Assembly: GCA_963922205.1 (NCBI GenBank)
Contig: CAWUHX010000239.1
Location: 1-64,000 of the forward strand
Length of the DNA: 64,000 nucleotides
Direction: 5' to 3'
Origin: Romanomermis culicivorax
Lineage: Eukaryota > Nematoda > Enoplea > Mermithida > Mermithidae
Shown: in pieces, positions 31,801 to 44,500 of the stretch
How the letters are laid out: each line of letters starts with the position of its first letter
Position numbering within the stretch: position 1 is the stretch's first letter
Notes under the pieces: generated by a model
The model's input: the letters and a program-made list of their open reading frames with translations, nothing else
Told to the model about the DNA's origin: nothing
The model's database searches: none
Translations under genes and position numbers: made by a program

Positions 31801-34628
31801 AGTCCATCAAAAATCTATGCATGAAACATATTTACTTTATATGCCATCCTGGCATTTTAATGAAATGTCTTCTTTTTAAGCTCCTGCAAGGGAAAATTAT
31901 GCCAAGTAACCGTTACACAGGTCAATAATGAAATTAATTCAGTCAAACATGTGGTGTTTTGTCTTGCTAATCAATTTAATTAAATTATTTGTCCCGCCAT
32001 ATTGGATTTTGAAAATTTTGATCCTCTGTATAGAATAACATCAAAGCATCTTTTAGACATAATTTGAACATGCCGAATTCAATAATCAGAGCGCTATCTC
32101 ACACAGAACACTACTTATAGCTGTTTCTTGTTGGCATAAATAACCTTTATGCAACTTTTTAGCTTATGTTGCAATATTTCGAAAAAATGAATACATGAAC
32201 TGGGGGGAGGGGGAAGAAAAACAATCTCGTGTGAGTGGTGCAACTCAAAATCTAAAAATCTCAAGATACAATTTTTTCTCCGCAAATTTTCGCTTGGTTT
32301 AAAGTTAGTTTACACTTTTTCATAATCTTAAGATGTGCTACTCTGGGGCTTTTACTTAGCTATCAAACAAAAAAAGAATTAACCTTCTATCACTTGTAAA
32401 ACGTGAGATATTTTTTGTCCCTCATATCCTAACTCAGCCAAATTTGCATATGTTTCATTATAATCGAGTTTACAGCACAAATTTTCAAACAACCAAGTAG
32501 AACCTTGTACAACTTAATGAGCTGCAGCCAACAGAACAAGAATCATGGATCGTTCAGAAAAAACGAATATTGGCAAAGTTATTACCAGTCAGAGTTTTGA
32601 GATTTTTCTTAACACTTGTGATGGTGATGTAAAAATTATGCAAATTTTTGTGATGTATCTTTTTAGGCAAATTCTTCCAGATATTTTTTGCATGCTTTTG
32701 TCTGGAATTTCCCAGACAAACCAATTTTGTAAATACTTTGTTTTTTCCTCTCTGTTGTCTGTTGTTTATCGATTCTAATGGCAAAGATATTTCAATACAA
32801 TATCCTTCAAAATACAAAAATGCATGCAGGATCCATATTGTCATATGGACCTGCACCATAATACATAAAAGAAATATGCATTACGTGCTTTAGTGTTTGC
32901 TCATTCAGGCATGTGACCACGCCCTTTTATGTAGTCGATCTTTGAGTGAAAAGATGCAAGAGAGGGACTCAGGCAGTCAGACAGTCCATAAAGTCGGTTG
33001 AACGTTTCTTTCTGTCATGGGATTCCTTGTTTTTAGGATACTTGTTGAGTTTTCAGGATTCCTTGTTTTAGGATCCTTGATCGTAAAGTTCATCAAAGTG
33101 AGGGTCAAGGTAATGAGACCCTGAGAAAGAACAAAAGATTGTCGAGTTTTTAGGAGTCCTTGTTTTAGGATCCTTGATCATAAAGTTCATCAAAGTGATG
33201 GTAAAGGTAATGAGACCCTGAGGTAGAACAAACGGGAAACAAATACACAGAAACTTCTTGAAAAGCTTTGCCATTGGGTGGCAGACCCTGTACACTACGA
33301 TACTTCTCACTTATATTTTTTACATTTTCGCCTAAATAAAAGAAAATACTAGAACTCTGACTTATATGTTACACTCTGTGCAAACGCAAACACACATTTA
33401 ATTGAAAACCCGAAAATAGTGTCACACACTGGATTAAGGTTGCATTTGCATATTTTGAAAAGATTGGGAGGGGGTCCCGAGATATTACCCTACTGAAGAT
33501 ATCAATACCACAATTGAGCTAATTGTTTAGAATAATTGTTGTTTCTAAGAATCTGGATTTTCACTTTTATAGTTTGTTTAATAACTTAGGCTATTATGGC
33601 TACAGTATCATAAGTGGTACCAGGTTGTAGCCTGCATCAAGCTCTATATTGTTGCCAAATTTCAGCTTTGGATGTCCTATGGGTCATTAGAAATCTTGCC
33701 TTTAATGTGATTCTTGATGTGCCCAAAGTGAAACATATTGTTGTCTAGCACTAATGGGCTAGCTAGGATATTGTTTATCAGAAAATCGTGAAAATCTGAA
33801 AACTATGCCACAATTGCAGCAAGATAATCGGACAGTGGCAATTGCAGCTGTTTGCAATAGCGGCAATTGCAGCTGTTTGCAATAGCAGCAAGATAATCGG
33901 TATTTTCTCATCAATGGTAGGCAACCTAATTTATTTACTCATTTATTTCTAAATTGAGCAAAGCAGGAAGTGATAGCCCACAGGTGTCTAAAGGAAGGCC
34001 TGAAAAATTCTCAAAAACGAGTGGGTACATAATTTTTCTGTCAAACTTGTGATGAATCTTGGCAAAGCTGCCTGTAGCAATAAAATTTGGACTTTTTGCA
34101 AAACTTTACGATTTTCCTACACATTTAGGGAATTGAATAAATTCGTCTAAGTGATGGAGAAGAAGTAGAGTGTAGCAGATTGTCGTTTTTGGGTAGATAA
34201 TTTCAAAATTGTTGGGAATTTCGTCAAATTTATTTCTCTCAAAATTTTTAAGAATTTCCTCAAAACTTTGTAAAAAGGTAAGTCTTTCTCAAATTATTCT
34301 TGGAAATTCTCAATCGTCAATTGGATATGTCGTTTTTGGGTGTTTGATTGAGAGGGTCTAGCAGTCAAATGATGGAGGATACAGGTGGTCTGTGTCTGTA
34401 CTCCCTAGTAAGGTAGAAGTCAGGGCTGCACTTATACTTTAACTATGTGCCAACACTTACCCAATATATATTCAGCACAGTCATATTTCCCCAGCTTGCT
34501 ATTTGTGCTTATTGTTTGTGGTAAAGCTGAAAGTTAACCATGGTCTGTAATGTCTGGTTAGAAGGGATATTTTCCTAAAAAGTTACCTAATATTTTTTTC
34601 AAATTTTTAGACTATAATACGCTTTATT
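31801..34628. other. AT-rich region without a supported gene; two local tandem duplications
   Basis: Contents seen: a 97-bp tandem duplication (33044-33140 and 33141-33235, GGATCCTTGATC...AAGTTCATCAAAGTGA) and a 25-bp duplication (33837-33861 and 33862-33886, GGCAATTGCAGCTGTTTGC) set between two GCAAGATAATCGG words. The stretch 32920-33360, with a TGGCAGACCCTG word and an AATAAA, could be part of an old LTR, but I found no partner. Confidence 0.4.
33044..33235. repeat. Tandem duplication, 97-bp unit, two copies
   Basis: Both copies read TGAGTTT...AGGA-TCCTTGTTTTAGGATCC, then GTTCATCAAAGTGA and AATGAGACCCTGAG. A partial third unit lies upstream near 33020. Confidence 0.75.
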
Positions 34629-34688
34629 AGAGTCCGCGAGTTAGAATGCTGGTTCGCAACAAATTTGGGAAGGTACCAGTGTGAATTA

Positions 34689-35435
34689 ATGGAACCGAAG
34701 ATCTTCGAAATCAGTAAGGTTGCTGAGATGATCGAAATGCTGAAAGATAGTCACTTTCGAGGCCAGCAGATCATCAGTTTCGATACTGAAAAGGTTACGC
34801 AGGAATACGTGACTAAAGTTTTTGCAACTTCTGGGGTTGACAACTTATTAGGGAAAAAGTTTACCTGAATTATTAGTTACTTGATGGTAACTGGAGATAC
34901 CTTTGTTGTAGGTACTTCAGTAGTCATGCTGAAGGAATGAACACTCATTCATGAGTTCCTAGATTCGGACATGCTTATTGTTGGATACAACTTGGTTAGT
35001 GATCTAGTTGCTATCTGGAATATCAATGGAGCTGGTCCAAAAAACCAAGTGTTTGACTTAACTAAAGATATCAAACATAGAGTTATATCATCATATGGTC
35101 ACTACTATGATGTTGCGAAAGTACATGATCAGTTAAATAGTAAATTTTTGAGCATGTCCAGGAAGTTAGGACTATGCCCCAAAACTTTCAAGCTGAAAGG
35201 ATTATTTACGGAGCTATATTTGGCTGATGTTGGTTATTACCAAATCAACTTCCACCAGAGAATGCAATGTAAACAATTCTATAGGCAGAATCTAACAACT
35301 TTTGAAATTAGGTACGTCGCACTTGATGCTTACTACTTCTTAATGGTTTTTCTAGTGTTTTCCTATTATGAGTTAGCTATGGAAGTTGGGGTCGCATTCC
35401 AGTATTTTCTGCATGATTTGATGAAAGCCGATTAA
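34689..35435 (+). pseudogene. DEDD (RNase D/WRN-type) 3'-5' exonuclease, degenerate
   Basis: One frame from ATG 34689 to 35435 is interrupted by two TGA codons (34865 and about 34937). Exo I: IISFDTEKV (34779-34790). Exo II: SDMLIVGYNLVSDLVAIW (N...D). Exo III: RYVALDAYYFLMVF, with Y and D of the DEDDy subtype. All four acidic positions seem present. Relatives (RNase D, WRN exo, nematode MUT-7 and EXD-type proteins) trim RNA or DNA 3' ends. The block has a counterpart in element 2 at 51800-52610. It continues into a Cys/His segment (35446-35661) and further decayed sequence. It may be the remains of a retroelement's 3' cargo or of a host gene. Confidence 0.7.
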
Positions 35436-35445
35436 AATTCAGCTG

Positions 35446-36246
35446 ATGGCTTTCAGAATGTATAATTTTTTCAATTTGATACATGGTAAAAGCTTCCCCC
35501 GAAACCTATTGTGGAAGCTCAGAAGTGGAAGAGCCACAATCTTCTTGTGTTTATCATGTAATGAGGCGGGAAATGTATGCACGTATGGCTGCCCAGTTGG
35601 ACACCTGATTTGGAGGCAATATGCAGTTCTGTTTCCCTCATTACGAAGCAAATCGGAATAAGAGATGAGACATCAAAATCTCCAAAAAGATTCATCCAGA
35701 TTACACCATCAAAGAAAAGGGTAAGAATGTTGAAGGATAGGATACATTAAGTGAGGATGAGGAGTTTGGAGAAGCTTTGTCAGAACAGCATATTCGAGCT
35801 CGGATTACGAAAAAAGTCATGGACCTGATAAATCAAAGTAAAGGTTATCATAAACTTGACGAACCAGTGTCTATGGTTTTGTACAAAAATTTCCTGAGGT
35901 ACCGAAAAGAAACTCACAGTTACTGGAAAGTACTTCACCGGAAGTTGATTACCATGAGTATGAACCAGTCAATATACTGAAGGGTAAAGACTCATATGTA
36001 AGACAACATTAGAGAATGGACATTGCCCCATATTCTGAAATATTGGTTGAACTCAATTTTAAGAATTTAGAAGCGGCATGTAATAAACTTCCCTTAACAT
36101 TTTATTTGTTTTGGCCACACAGTAGAGAGTCAGACAAGTATTTGACTAGTCTCTTTGACCGCAACTATTTAAAGTCTTTCAGCCCAGAAGGTAAGAAATT
36201 GCTTTTGAAACTGTTGTGGAGAGGAGAAAGGTATGGCCAATACTAG
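35446..36246 (+). pseudogene. Continuation of the exonuclease block with a Cys/His cluster
   Basis: The first frame has LCLSCNEAGNVCTYGCPVGH, a C-x2-C-x6-C-x3-C-x3-H pattern able to bind zinc, followed by RQYAVLFPSL. Further short frames (35777-35980, 36016-36246) look protein-like (YSEILVELNFKNLEAACNKL, SLFDRNYLKSFSPEGKK) but match no family I know. Frames change repeatedly, so this is decayed coding sequence. Confidence 0.4.
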
Positions 36247-36639
36247 GCATTTAATAGTAGTTTGTCAGTGACTGAGGTGCATATGCCAACTAAGGGTGAT
36301 GCAATAACTTGCTGGGGTAATTGATTCCGTTTTATGCTGGTACCATTTGGGCCAAAGACAAAATTGAGGGAATCAGTGCTGCCTGATCAGAAGCATCATT
36401 TGGCTAAATGCCCACAGTACAAGACCAATCCGTACTGCTATCAAAGATTTTATATTCATCAAATTGCAGTTAGAGCCCTGTCTTATGATTTCCAATCGAC
36501 CTAAGCAAAGATTCAATGAAAGAGAATCAAAGGAAAAGGGTAGTGACCTACCAACCCGAATATGTTCCACATTACGAGCTGTCACTTTAAGAAAACATTT
36601 TACCATCAGATCAGCCTGGATACCAAATTACGCATTCAG

Positions 36640-37764
36640 GTGACAAGGTTATTATTATGCCGATAAGTAAGCAGCTGACAGCCCAAACAAAAAGCACCAA
36701 GGTAAGCACAACGGCAGATACTCAATCCATATGGGAAAAGGTAGAAAGTGATAAGGTAGCTCAAGCAGGAGAGACGTAGGCTGAGCCTGTTGTAGCACAA
36801 GCACAGCAACAAGCGATACCCGCAGATCTTAATAAGCCTATAGATTTGAATCAGACTGTAGATGATTTGGGAGTTGAGAAAAAAGTTATTCATTCAAACT
36901 TCTGTACAGACTGATGACAAATCACAAGTGATTTCTTTAGTTGACCAAACCAAAAGTTTACTTTCAGGGATGGACATGAGAGCAGATCAAATGTTGGATG
37001 AAAATAATTTGATCACAATTGCTGTAGAACCAACAATTGCAGAAATTGAAGCTAGGCTCAGGGAGCAAGCTGAGAAGGAGATTGAAAGACAAAAAGAAAT
37101 CTTCCTTCTAAAGCTTGTGGAGCAGAAAGCAAGGTTGGATGAGCAGCAAAAGCAAATTGAGCAGGTTCTGTCTGGTTTGATGGCACAGCCGACACCTCTG
37201 GCAGCGCCTACAGTAGTGCAAGTTCCAGTTCAGCCGTCTACTGCTCATACACCTTCGCCAGTAGTTGCAGCACCAGCTAGTATGCAAATTGCCCAACCTG
37301 TGGTCAGCAAGAAGGCGCCAGTAGTCAAGGGATGGCAGAGAGATCCCTTAATAGATGGTGGTATACCAGCTGTTTATACTGCTGAGGAGATTCAGCAATT
37401 TAGGGAAAAAGGTCATACAGATGACCAAATTAAACAATTAGGAGGATGAAAAATCGCCCGAAAGGCCAATAGGGTGGAAAAGCGTGAAGGAGAACAGGAT
37501 GTTGAGGGAATATCAGATAGTGAGGGAGATCAAACAACTAGCACAGCAGCAACCAACTCGAAATTTATTGGATCAATGACATTATTGACCGATTCGACAA
37601 AATCAAAAAGTAAATCCACACCAATGAGCCAGATGCCTGGAACTTCAAGTTCTACTAGTCAAGTGCAGTCGACGTTGGCTACTGCAATAATCCCTAGTAA
37701 GACTGCTGCCTCCCAGGTGAGTAGTACATCTAAAGGGACATGGGCGAAGCCCACGTTTAAATAG
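36640..37764 (+). pseudogene. Disordered and coiled-coil protein, frames broken
   Basis: A long charged coiled coil ([32 protein letters not shown]) at about 37030-37175 is followed by a Pro/Ala/Val-rich stretch and a small motif, [20 protein letters not shown] (37340-37395). After TGA at 37447 comes a Ser/Thr/Lys-rich segment (STKSKSKSTPMSQMPGTSS) to 37764. The composition resembles the P/Q/S-rich ORF of element 2. No family recognised. Possibly a Gag-like or nucleocapsid precursor. Confidence 0.4.
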
Positions 37765-37808
37765 GAGCAGGCATCTCAGCAGACCAAAGCAGCTCCTCAA
37801 GGAAAAAA

Positions 37809-38370
37809 GTGATTCCAAAAGTTTCAGGACCTGAGTCAATGAAGCTGATGAAAAGAGGTACGGACACTGAAGTCACTTTAGAGTATCTGAGCTTTGTTTT
37901 GAGAGGCTACTGGGATGTCCACAAGAAATCTCCTGTAGTCAAAGGAAAAATAGGTTTTTCAACTACAGAGATTATTGAATTTAAAGCTCAAGATATGCTA
38001 GATGATGATAGGACTTTGAAGTTCAAGGTGGTCTCCTGTATGATGACATAAATGTTCCTGAACCCATTTGTACCATACTTATGTACCATGGTTTTGCTCA
38101 AATTAGAACAGCAACAGTTGGGCCTGAGACATATTGGTGCAGTTGATGCGCAGGCCAAAGCATTTGTTACCCAAAAGTTCTATGCCACTTATTTGCATGG
38201 AGAAGGTAGTACTGCATTCAGGGAAGTGTACGCCTACCAAATGCAGGAGCACCAATGAACCACACTTGATATGGCTGCCAAAAGAAAGTTGTATGAGGTC
38301 ATTCAGAGGTTCTCTGGAAAGTTTCAGAAAGCCAAAAATGATGAAGGGCAACCCTTTAATATTTTAATTT
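37809..38370 (+). pseudogene. Unrecognised globular protein segment
   Basis: Frames 37809-38051 and 38052-38258 lie in one reading frame separated by TAA: TEVTLEYLSFVLRGYWDVHK, IGFSTTEIIEFKAQDMLDDD, LGLRHIGAVDAQAKAFVTQK. After another TGA comes MAAKRKLYEVIQRFSGKF. The amphipathic pattern looks like a real folded protein. It sits directly before an RGG-rich ORF, so a nucleoprotein role is conceivable but is only inference. Confidence 0.4.
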
Positions 38371-38405
38371 TAACTGAATGACAACCCAGAGATACCTCCA
38401 GGACC

Positions 38406-38798
38406 CAAAGCCAATACTCGCAACACTCGTCACATTCGCAGCACTGGCAACAACCTGGAAGGTTCAAGGTGCCATTTGCCATCCAGCAGAGTCAAGGTAA
38501 GTCGAGTGCCTCCACCTATGGAGCATCTTCCATAAGTTCTGCTCAGGGCCAGTACCCAAGAGGAACTGGAGGGGGATAGGGCCGAGGCTGGGGGCAAGGA
38601 CAAAGTCAGGCACAGGCTTTGATGATGGTTAATCCTCAGCCATCCAGAGGTCAGGCGATGACTAGGCCCCCTCGGGGGAACATGCCTCGAGGAGTTTATG
38701 GGGGATTCCTCAGTAGTCATGGAAACTGGGATGGTCCCTATCCTCACCATGGCAGTTTTCAATATGGCAGATATGGAGGTGTCTGGCAACAATATTAA
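38406..38798 (+). pseudogene. Gly/Arg/Gln-rich (RGG-type) C-terminal ORF
   Basis: The frame reads QSQYSQHSSHSQHWQQPGRF, SAQGQYPRGTGGG-stop-GRGWGQGQSQ, RPPRGNMPRGVYGG and FQYGRYGGVWQQY before TAA at 38796-38798. One TAG near 38577. RGG and RG repeats usually bind RNA. The sequence after the stop (GCCACAAAATTCTTGG, then an A-rich tract) resembles that after the RGG ORF at 63346, suggesting a shared element family. Confidence 0.5.
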
Positions 38799-41578
38799 TT
38801 CATAGCCACAAAATTCTTGGTCTAAAAATCGTTATTTCATACAAATTGTATTTCAAAAAATATAAAAAACAAAAACACAAATAGAATACAAAATACAAAA
38901 AAAATTATTATCTCGATATATTGTTGCTTTAAAATTTTTAATTTTTTCTCCTTTTTTTAAATTTTTTTAATTTTTAATTTTTCCCAGCCAAAAATCTCTT
39001 TGCATCTCTTTTTTCAGGCATGTATATAGCCCTCCTATTTTTTCGCTGTATTTTTCTTTTGATTTAAGGGCCTGAAAAGAAGAAGACATGAAATTTTAAA
39101 CTCGTCATTGTAAATTTAATTTGTAAATTAGGTAATTCAGAAAAATGTGTAAAAAATAGATTTTTTGCTGTTTAGAGCAATATTGGACAGGGTAAGAGGA
39201 TGAGGGCCCGGCCAAAGAGGACGAGCACCTACAGTAGCCCAACCCTTATGCTGGAAAAACCAAGTCCATGGGAGAAGAGGAATGGCGGCGCCCTGGATCT
39301 AGGCACAGATTGAATTACAAAGTCCAGGCCAAACTAAGTTTGAGACCATCCTGGTAGCCTGAGCTCTACAGATTGGTGTACTCAAGGTGGCTGTCACCTG
39401 AAGGACCTGGTAAGGGGCAGGATTGCAATTTGGAGGGGATTGCAATGCTGGAGAAAGGTTTTCATGGAAAGAAAGGTTTTCATCTCCCGTCAGTCAGTTT
39501 TGAAGGCTGAGGGATGTCAGGGTTACTGTAGGTGCACTGTTCAACTTAGCCTCAGTGCGCAGATGGTGCATGCAGCGAAAAGTGGCAAGAAAGAAAACAT
39601 AAATTTATGTAGACTTATTGTGCCACTGTTTCGCGTGTTTTTGTTGTTTTTTCATTATTAGTTTTTGGTAGTCTCAGGCCTCGTCCCTATCGTCTTATTA
39701 TATTTAATTTTTATAGTATTGACGGCATCGCCTTATTTTCCCAATATATGCTCGACACAGTAAATTGTTTTGTTTTGTGAGCATAGTGAAGGTTCAATAA
39801 GATTAGGATCCAAGATCAGGGTAGGTTCTACTGAGCTAGGCATCAATGTGCACTGCCAGAGACTTAGGGAATACTGGTGATGGTATCCCAGAGTCTGTGT
39901 GAGAGAGTTTTGGTATGTTTGTATTTTGTTAGCCTCAGAACTGTTGCAACTTCCTTTGTATAAACCCAAAGGTCAGTCACATCATCTAGACGCCACAGCA
40001 GCCTAACACTGCATCCCTAAGATGCTTAGGCCAAAGTATGGAGCTTTGATATGGCACATCCATTGTGGGGCGTAGTGGAACTGAGGGCCCCTGAAAAGCG
40101 CATTTTTTGCATGTTTTTGGTGCTCCACCGAGCACCACATGCACCCCATAGACTGTCCATATGCCCAAAATTATGAAAAAACCCAAGGTTTCGGGTTTTT
40201 TCATAATTCCGAATTTTGCTATTTTCTAAATTATGAAAAACTTTCTAGGTATAGGTTATCACGTCACGTTATCACGTCACCTATGCTATTGTTGAATGTC
40301 TGTGTACAATAGTGCCATTCATTTTTGGTTAGTAAAATTGATATTAAAACGTGTTTTTTGACAAATTTGAATAGTGAAACATTTAGAAAAAAAAACAAAA
40401 AACGAAGAATCACGATTTTCGTTTTTGATTTCTAAAAGGGCCCCTCAAAAACAAAAATCATTGCTCCTGTGCATGTTTGATTTTTTGTATAATTAGGATA
40501 TAGAAGACACTTCATTGTTATACCGATTCTGAAATTTATGCTGAAAAAACGAAAAACGACTATATGAACAAAATCTGTTCGCTTGTTTTTTAAAGGTTAA
40601 ACCATATTTATAATGTATTAAGTTTTTAATCAAAAATAACTTAAACGTTTTGTTCAGGTACAAAGCATGGGCTTCAAAAAGTCGCATATCAATGAAGGAC
40701 AAATATCAATTAGGAGCTGGGAAGATGAACAACAATGAAACCTTGTTTTAGTTGTTAAAATTTTTACGCATTGTTGTTCTCGTCTAAAATAACATTTATT
40801 TTGTATTTTTTATATGTATTCAAGCAATTTCTGTGTTTTCTAGCAGCAAATATGTTGAGAACATACATTGTTGTGTCATAAATATAATTTCTTAATTAGT
40901 TTAGGATGTGTGTAATCTTTGTTGTCACTGACCACAAATAATAATTTCTGTGACTTCATTTAAAACTACTTTCACGTTTTGAGAAAAGTTGGTGGCATCC
41001 TGTTTCGGATTACACAAAAAATAATTGGACGATTTTTATCAACTAATTTTATTGTTTTTGGCTAATTTTGTTGCTTTTTTTGCACAGCCTGCGTACTTGT
41101 GCATTAGGGATGGAAAAAGTGGATAGGGAAATTTTGGGAAATCCGTTTTGATTTTGATACCAGTTTACAAAATTTTCAAATCTATTCTTTTTAGGAGTTT
41201 TTTGTTTTTTAAGACTATTCAAATTAATTTTAAGTTTACTACTAACAAAAGTCGTTAATATGGCAAGTTTGAATTTTTTGCTCCTCTATTCGGCTTCTTT
41301 CTTGATACCTTTTAAAACAATATTTCTCATTTCACTAGTATTTGTGTTAAAAAATCGAAACTAACATTAATGAATCCTTAAAAAGGTCAGATATAAGCCC
41401 ATGCACATGCCGAGAACAATTTAACATAACAAACTATTCGATCCGACTTTTTCGCCCATTTTACTGCCCTTCAAAAATTCGGGATTTACCCTCCCCTTAA
41501 AATCGAACTACACAGCTATGTTAACCCGAATAAGTCAGATTTAGAATTTCGTCAAAATTTCAAATAATATTGATCAAT
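38799..41578. other. AT-rich spacer; one strong hairpin
   Basis: An A/T-rich run (38840-39060), then a less AT-rich stretch (39180-39560) that may be the 3' end or LTR of the element whose ORFs lie at 34.7-38.8 kb; no direct-repeat partner was found. A perfect 16-bp stem hairpin (AATTATGAAAAAACCC and its inverse, 40169-40208) and a GGTGCTC-CACC-GAGCACC hairpin (about 40110-40130) are present. No gene is supported. Confidence 0.4.
40169..40208. repeat. Perfect 16-bp stem hairpin
   Basis: AATTATGAAAAAACCC at 40169-40184 and its exact inverse at 40193-40208 enclose AAGGTTTC. Confidence 0.8.
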
Positions 41579-44500
41579 ATGAGAACGACAGATGCTTTGT
41601 TGGATGATGACAATTTTATAACGTTTTATTTAGTTGATTCGAACGAGCAAATTGGAAAAATTAACATCAGTACCATTAATCAACATCTTTTGGCTAACTT
41701 TTGTACTGTAAGTATGTTTTCTTCAAGCTAACATAAAACACCAAAGATGCAAGAAAACAGTGTGTTCTAGAACAGTTTTATGGAATCACTCTCGAACTTT
41801 GCAAAAGTGCTATATTTTCAACACTTGACCATTTGGATCGTCTTTTGAGGCGATTCGTTTTTTGCTTGTAGGTGATTGAGACAAAATGCTCAAAAACAGT
41901 CATATAGTCTGTTCGTGAGAAGTCTGGCTATGAACTACTGTATGTTGATGAGTAAGGAGTGCATCTCGCATTAAGCATGTCAACTTAAATCTGCTGAAAA
42001 ATCATAAAATATAGACACTGACGTCCACGACTTGAGAGAATATGGTTTTCCTACTTTTTTTAAAAACTGGTGGTTTGGTCATAGTTTTTAACTATTCGGT
42101 TACAGTAGTTGACAGGCAAACTGCTCGTCGCATATTATAATTTGCTGGCTAAAATGCAGGCCCCAAACGGTATCATATGTGTAATTGGCGGCTGTTAAGG
42201 GGGTTTTACCCATCGCCTAAGCTGGACTCAACAGAGAAATAGGGTACCCCCCAAAATTTGGAAACAAAAAGTTCTACACATTAAAATTGCGAAAATTTGC
42301 ATATTTTTATACGCTAATTAGGTTCCCTTGCCCCTCCCTAAAATCTTGGACCTTTTGCAATCTTGGCCGTTTCTTCCCTAATGAAAATGAGCATTACACG
42401 TACAAACGGTATCCTGTTAAATTTGAGATGAAATGATTTAATCTGAACTGATAAATAATAATATTACGTTGTAATTCTTGAAATTTGGGAACCAATATGT
42501 CCAACATTCAATCACTACTCATGCGAGCTGATGCTACTTTGTTCATTAATTTCGACAATTTTCCATTTTCAATAGTTCCCAACCAATATTTTAAAAACAA
42601 AACCAGTTTTAGCCCAGCCGTTGTCCATCTGTCTCAATTTTAAAGTTCCATGAAAAACGCCTCTTCATTTAGTTCGCATCAGCGACCATTCACCTTCGGC
42701 ACCAAATAATCAAAGAGATAATCATGGCTGCTGACGATGGGACATTCCGTTTCACAAATCGAGGCACTGGGAGTTACGAAATTGTCGGAAGACAGGCAGA
42801 AAGTGACATCAACGCCGAGTGGTTCCTACCTGCAGCAACCTCGGCTAGGCAATAAACTCATAGGTATGTCATTCTGTATAGACCAGAAAATGCTTGGTTT
42901 TTGATCAATTTATGACTAATAAACTTTCTTTAGTAGAATTCTTCATTATAGACAAAATATACTGTTACCGTTATGCACGTTTTTCAAACCTAGCTATGCT
43001 TCAGACGTTAGTTCTTTCCAGATAGCTCTTTTACTGTTGTTAGACGTCGAATGGTTCCAAGCTTCACATTGGTGTTCAACCATATGCTTGATGTTCATCA
43101 AAATGTGTGAAACGTCTTTGTTTTATTAAATTGCATCAAGTAATGAAGTGTTAAGCTCATACATGTAAGAAGGGGTGGAATAGATGGGAGAATACACAAA
43201 AATCCAGCCTTCCGCCACCCAGGTTTTGGGACCCCCGCAGTGTTTAGAACATTTACCCCGTTCCCAATTTTTTGGTAATTTTTAGAAAAAGGGCTATGTT
43301 TCAGTTCAATTTTGTTAGAAATTGACACTTTTTGAATTTTTCATTCAAAAAGCAACATTTTTTACATTTTTATTAAAAACTCAGTTTTGCTCACATTTTT
43401 GGGTAAAGAATAGTCATTTTTTGGTAAAAGAAAGCCTTTTCCGCCAAACACATTCAAAATATTGGCATTGCCTCCTCCCTTGCTATCGATTCTGCTCGTG
43501 GACCCCCACATGACCTACTGAGCTACTTGTTTATTTGAACTGTACCGCGAAAACCTGTCACAAAGTAGTCAAAAGAGCGGCTAGAAAATTGAATTTTCCA
43601 TATTTTAGTCAGGTCACGCTAATATAAGAAGCTGCCATTATTTTCCACATGGTCTCTCTTTATAAAACGTAAATTGCATGAGACCTGATGTATACAGGTT
43701 CTCAATCAAAGCGAAAATCTGATGCACACGTCATCTAATTGCCATAAAAAACATTGCGATATATTACATGTTGTAACTTCTGAACGCTCTTCATTCTGGC
43801 CTCAAAATTTTGATATAATGCAGTCCAAGAATCTGTCACTAAATTATCAAATTTTGTGTTAAGGGTAGAATTCACCTGAAATCTGAGGCCTTTATACTGA
43901 AACTAAATCAATTGGGATATGTCGCGACAATAAATGTCCAATAATTTGGACAACCAAATTGGAAACATGACAGATTATGTTAAATTGTCGAAAAAATTCA
44001 TAAAATAAAATCAATCGAAGTCCATCTAACTAATCAGTTCCAAATTTATCTATTCGAAATTCGAATTAACAACTTGGAAACTTTGAAGGAAAACACAGAT
44101 TCATTGGTCTACTGTTCATGTTTCATGTTTAAGGAGAAAAACTTCAAATGGAATTAATATCATTATTGATTAATTGAGAGCAAATCGATATAGATCCTCA
44201 CATGACATTTTTTTCCTTCAAGCCGTGATGAACAGTCGGTCGATAAATCTTTTATTGATTTTGCAAAACGACAAAATGTGAGTCTGATCAGTTAAGGACT
44301 AATAACTAATTGGATGATGGATTACGGATATTCCATTTCACCGACTTTCACAAATTTTTTTCAATGACTTCACGTATATCACCATATTTCTGATTTTGTT
44401 AATGTCCAAATTGTTGGAAACTTTTTCGGGATGTATTCCAAATTGATTTACTTTTAGTATATTGACAACAGTGATGGTTGGACTACATAATATAAAAATT

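Noticed and set aside
32545-33360. Solo LTR
   Set aside because: There is an AATAAA and a TGGCAGACCCTG word, but no matching repeat, no clear TG...CA ends and no target duplication.
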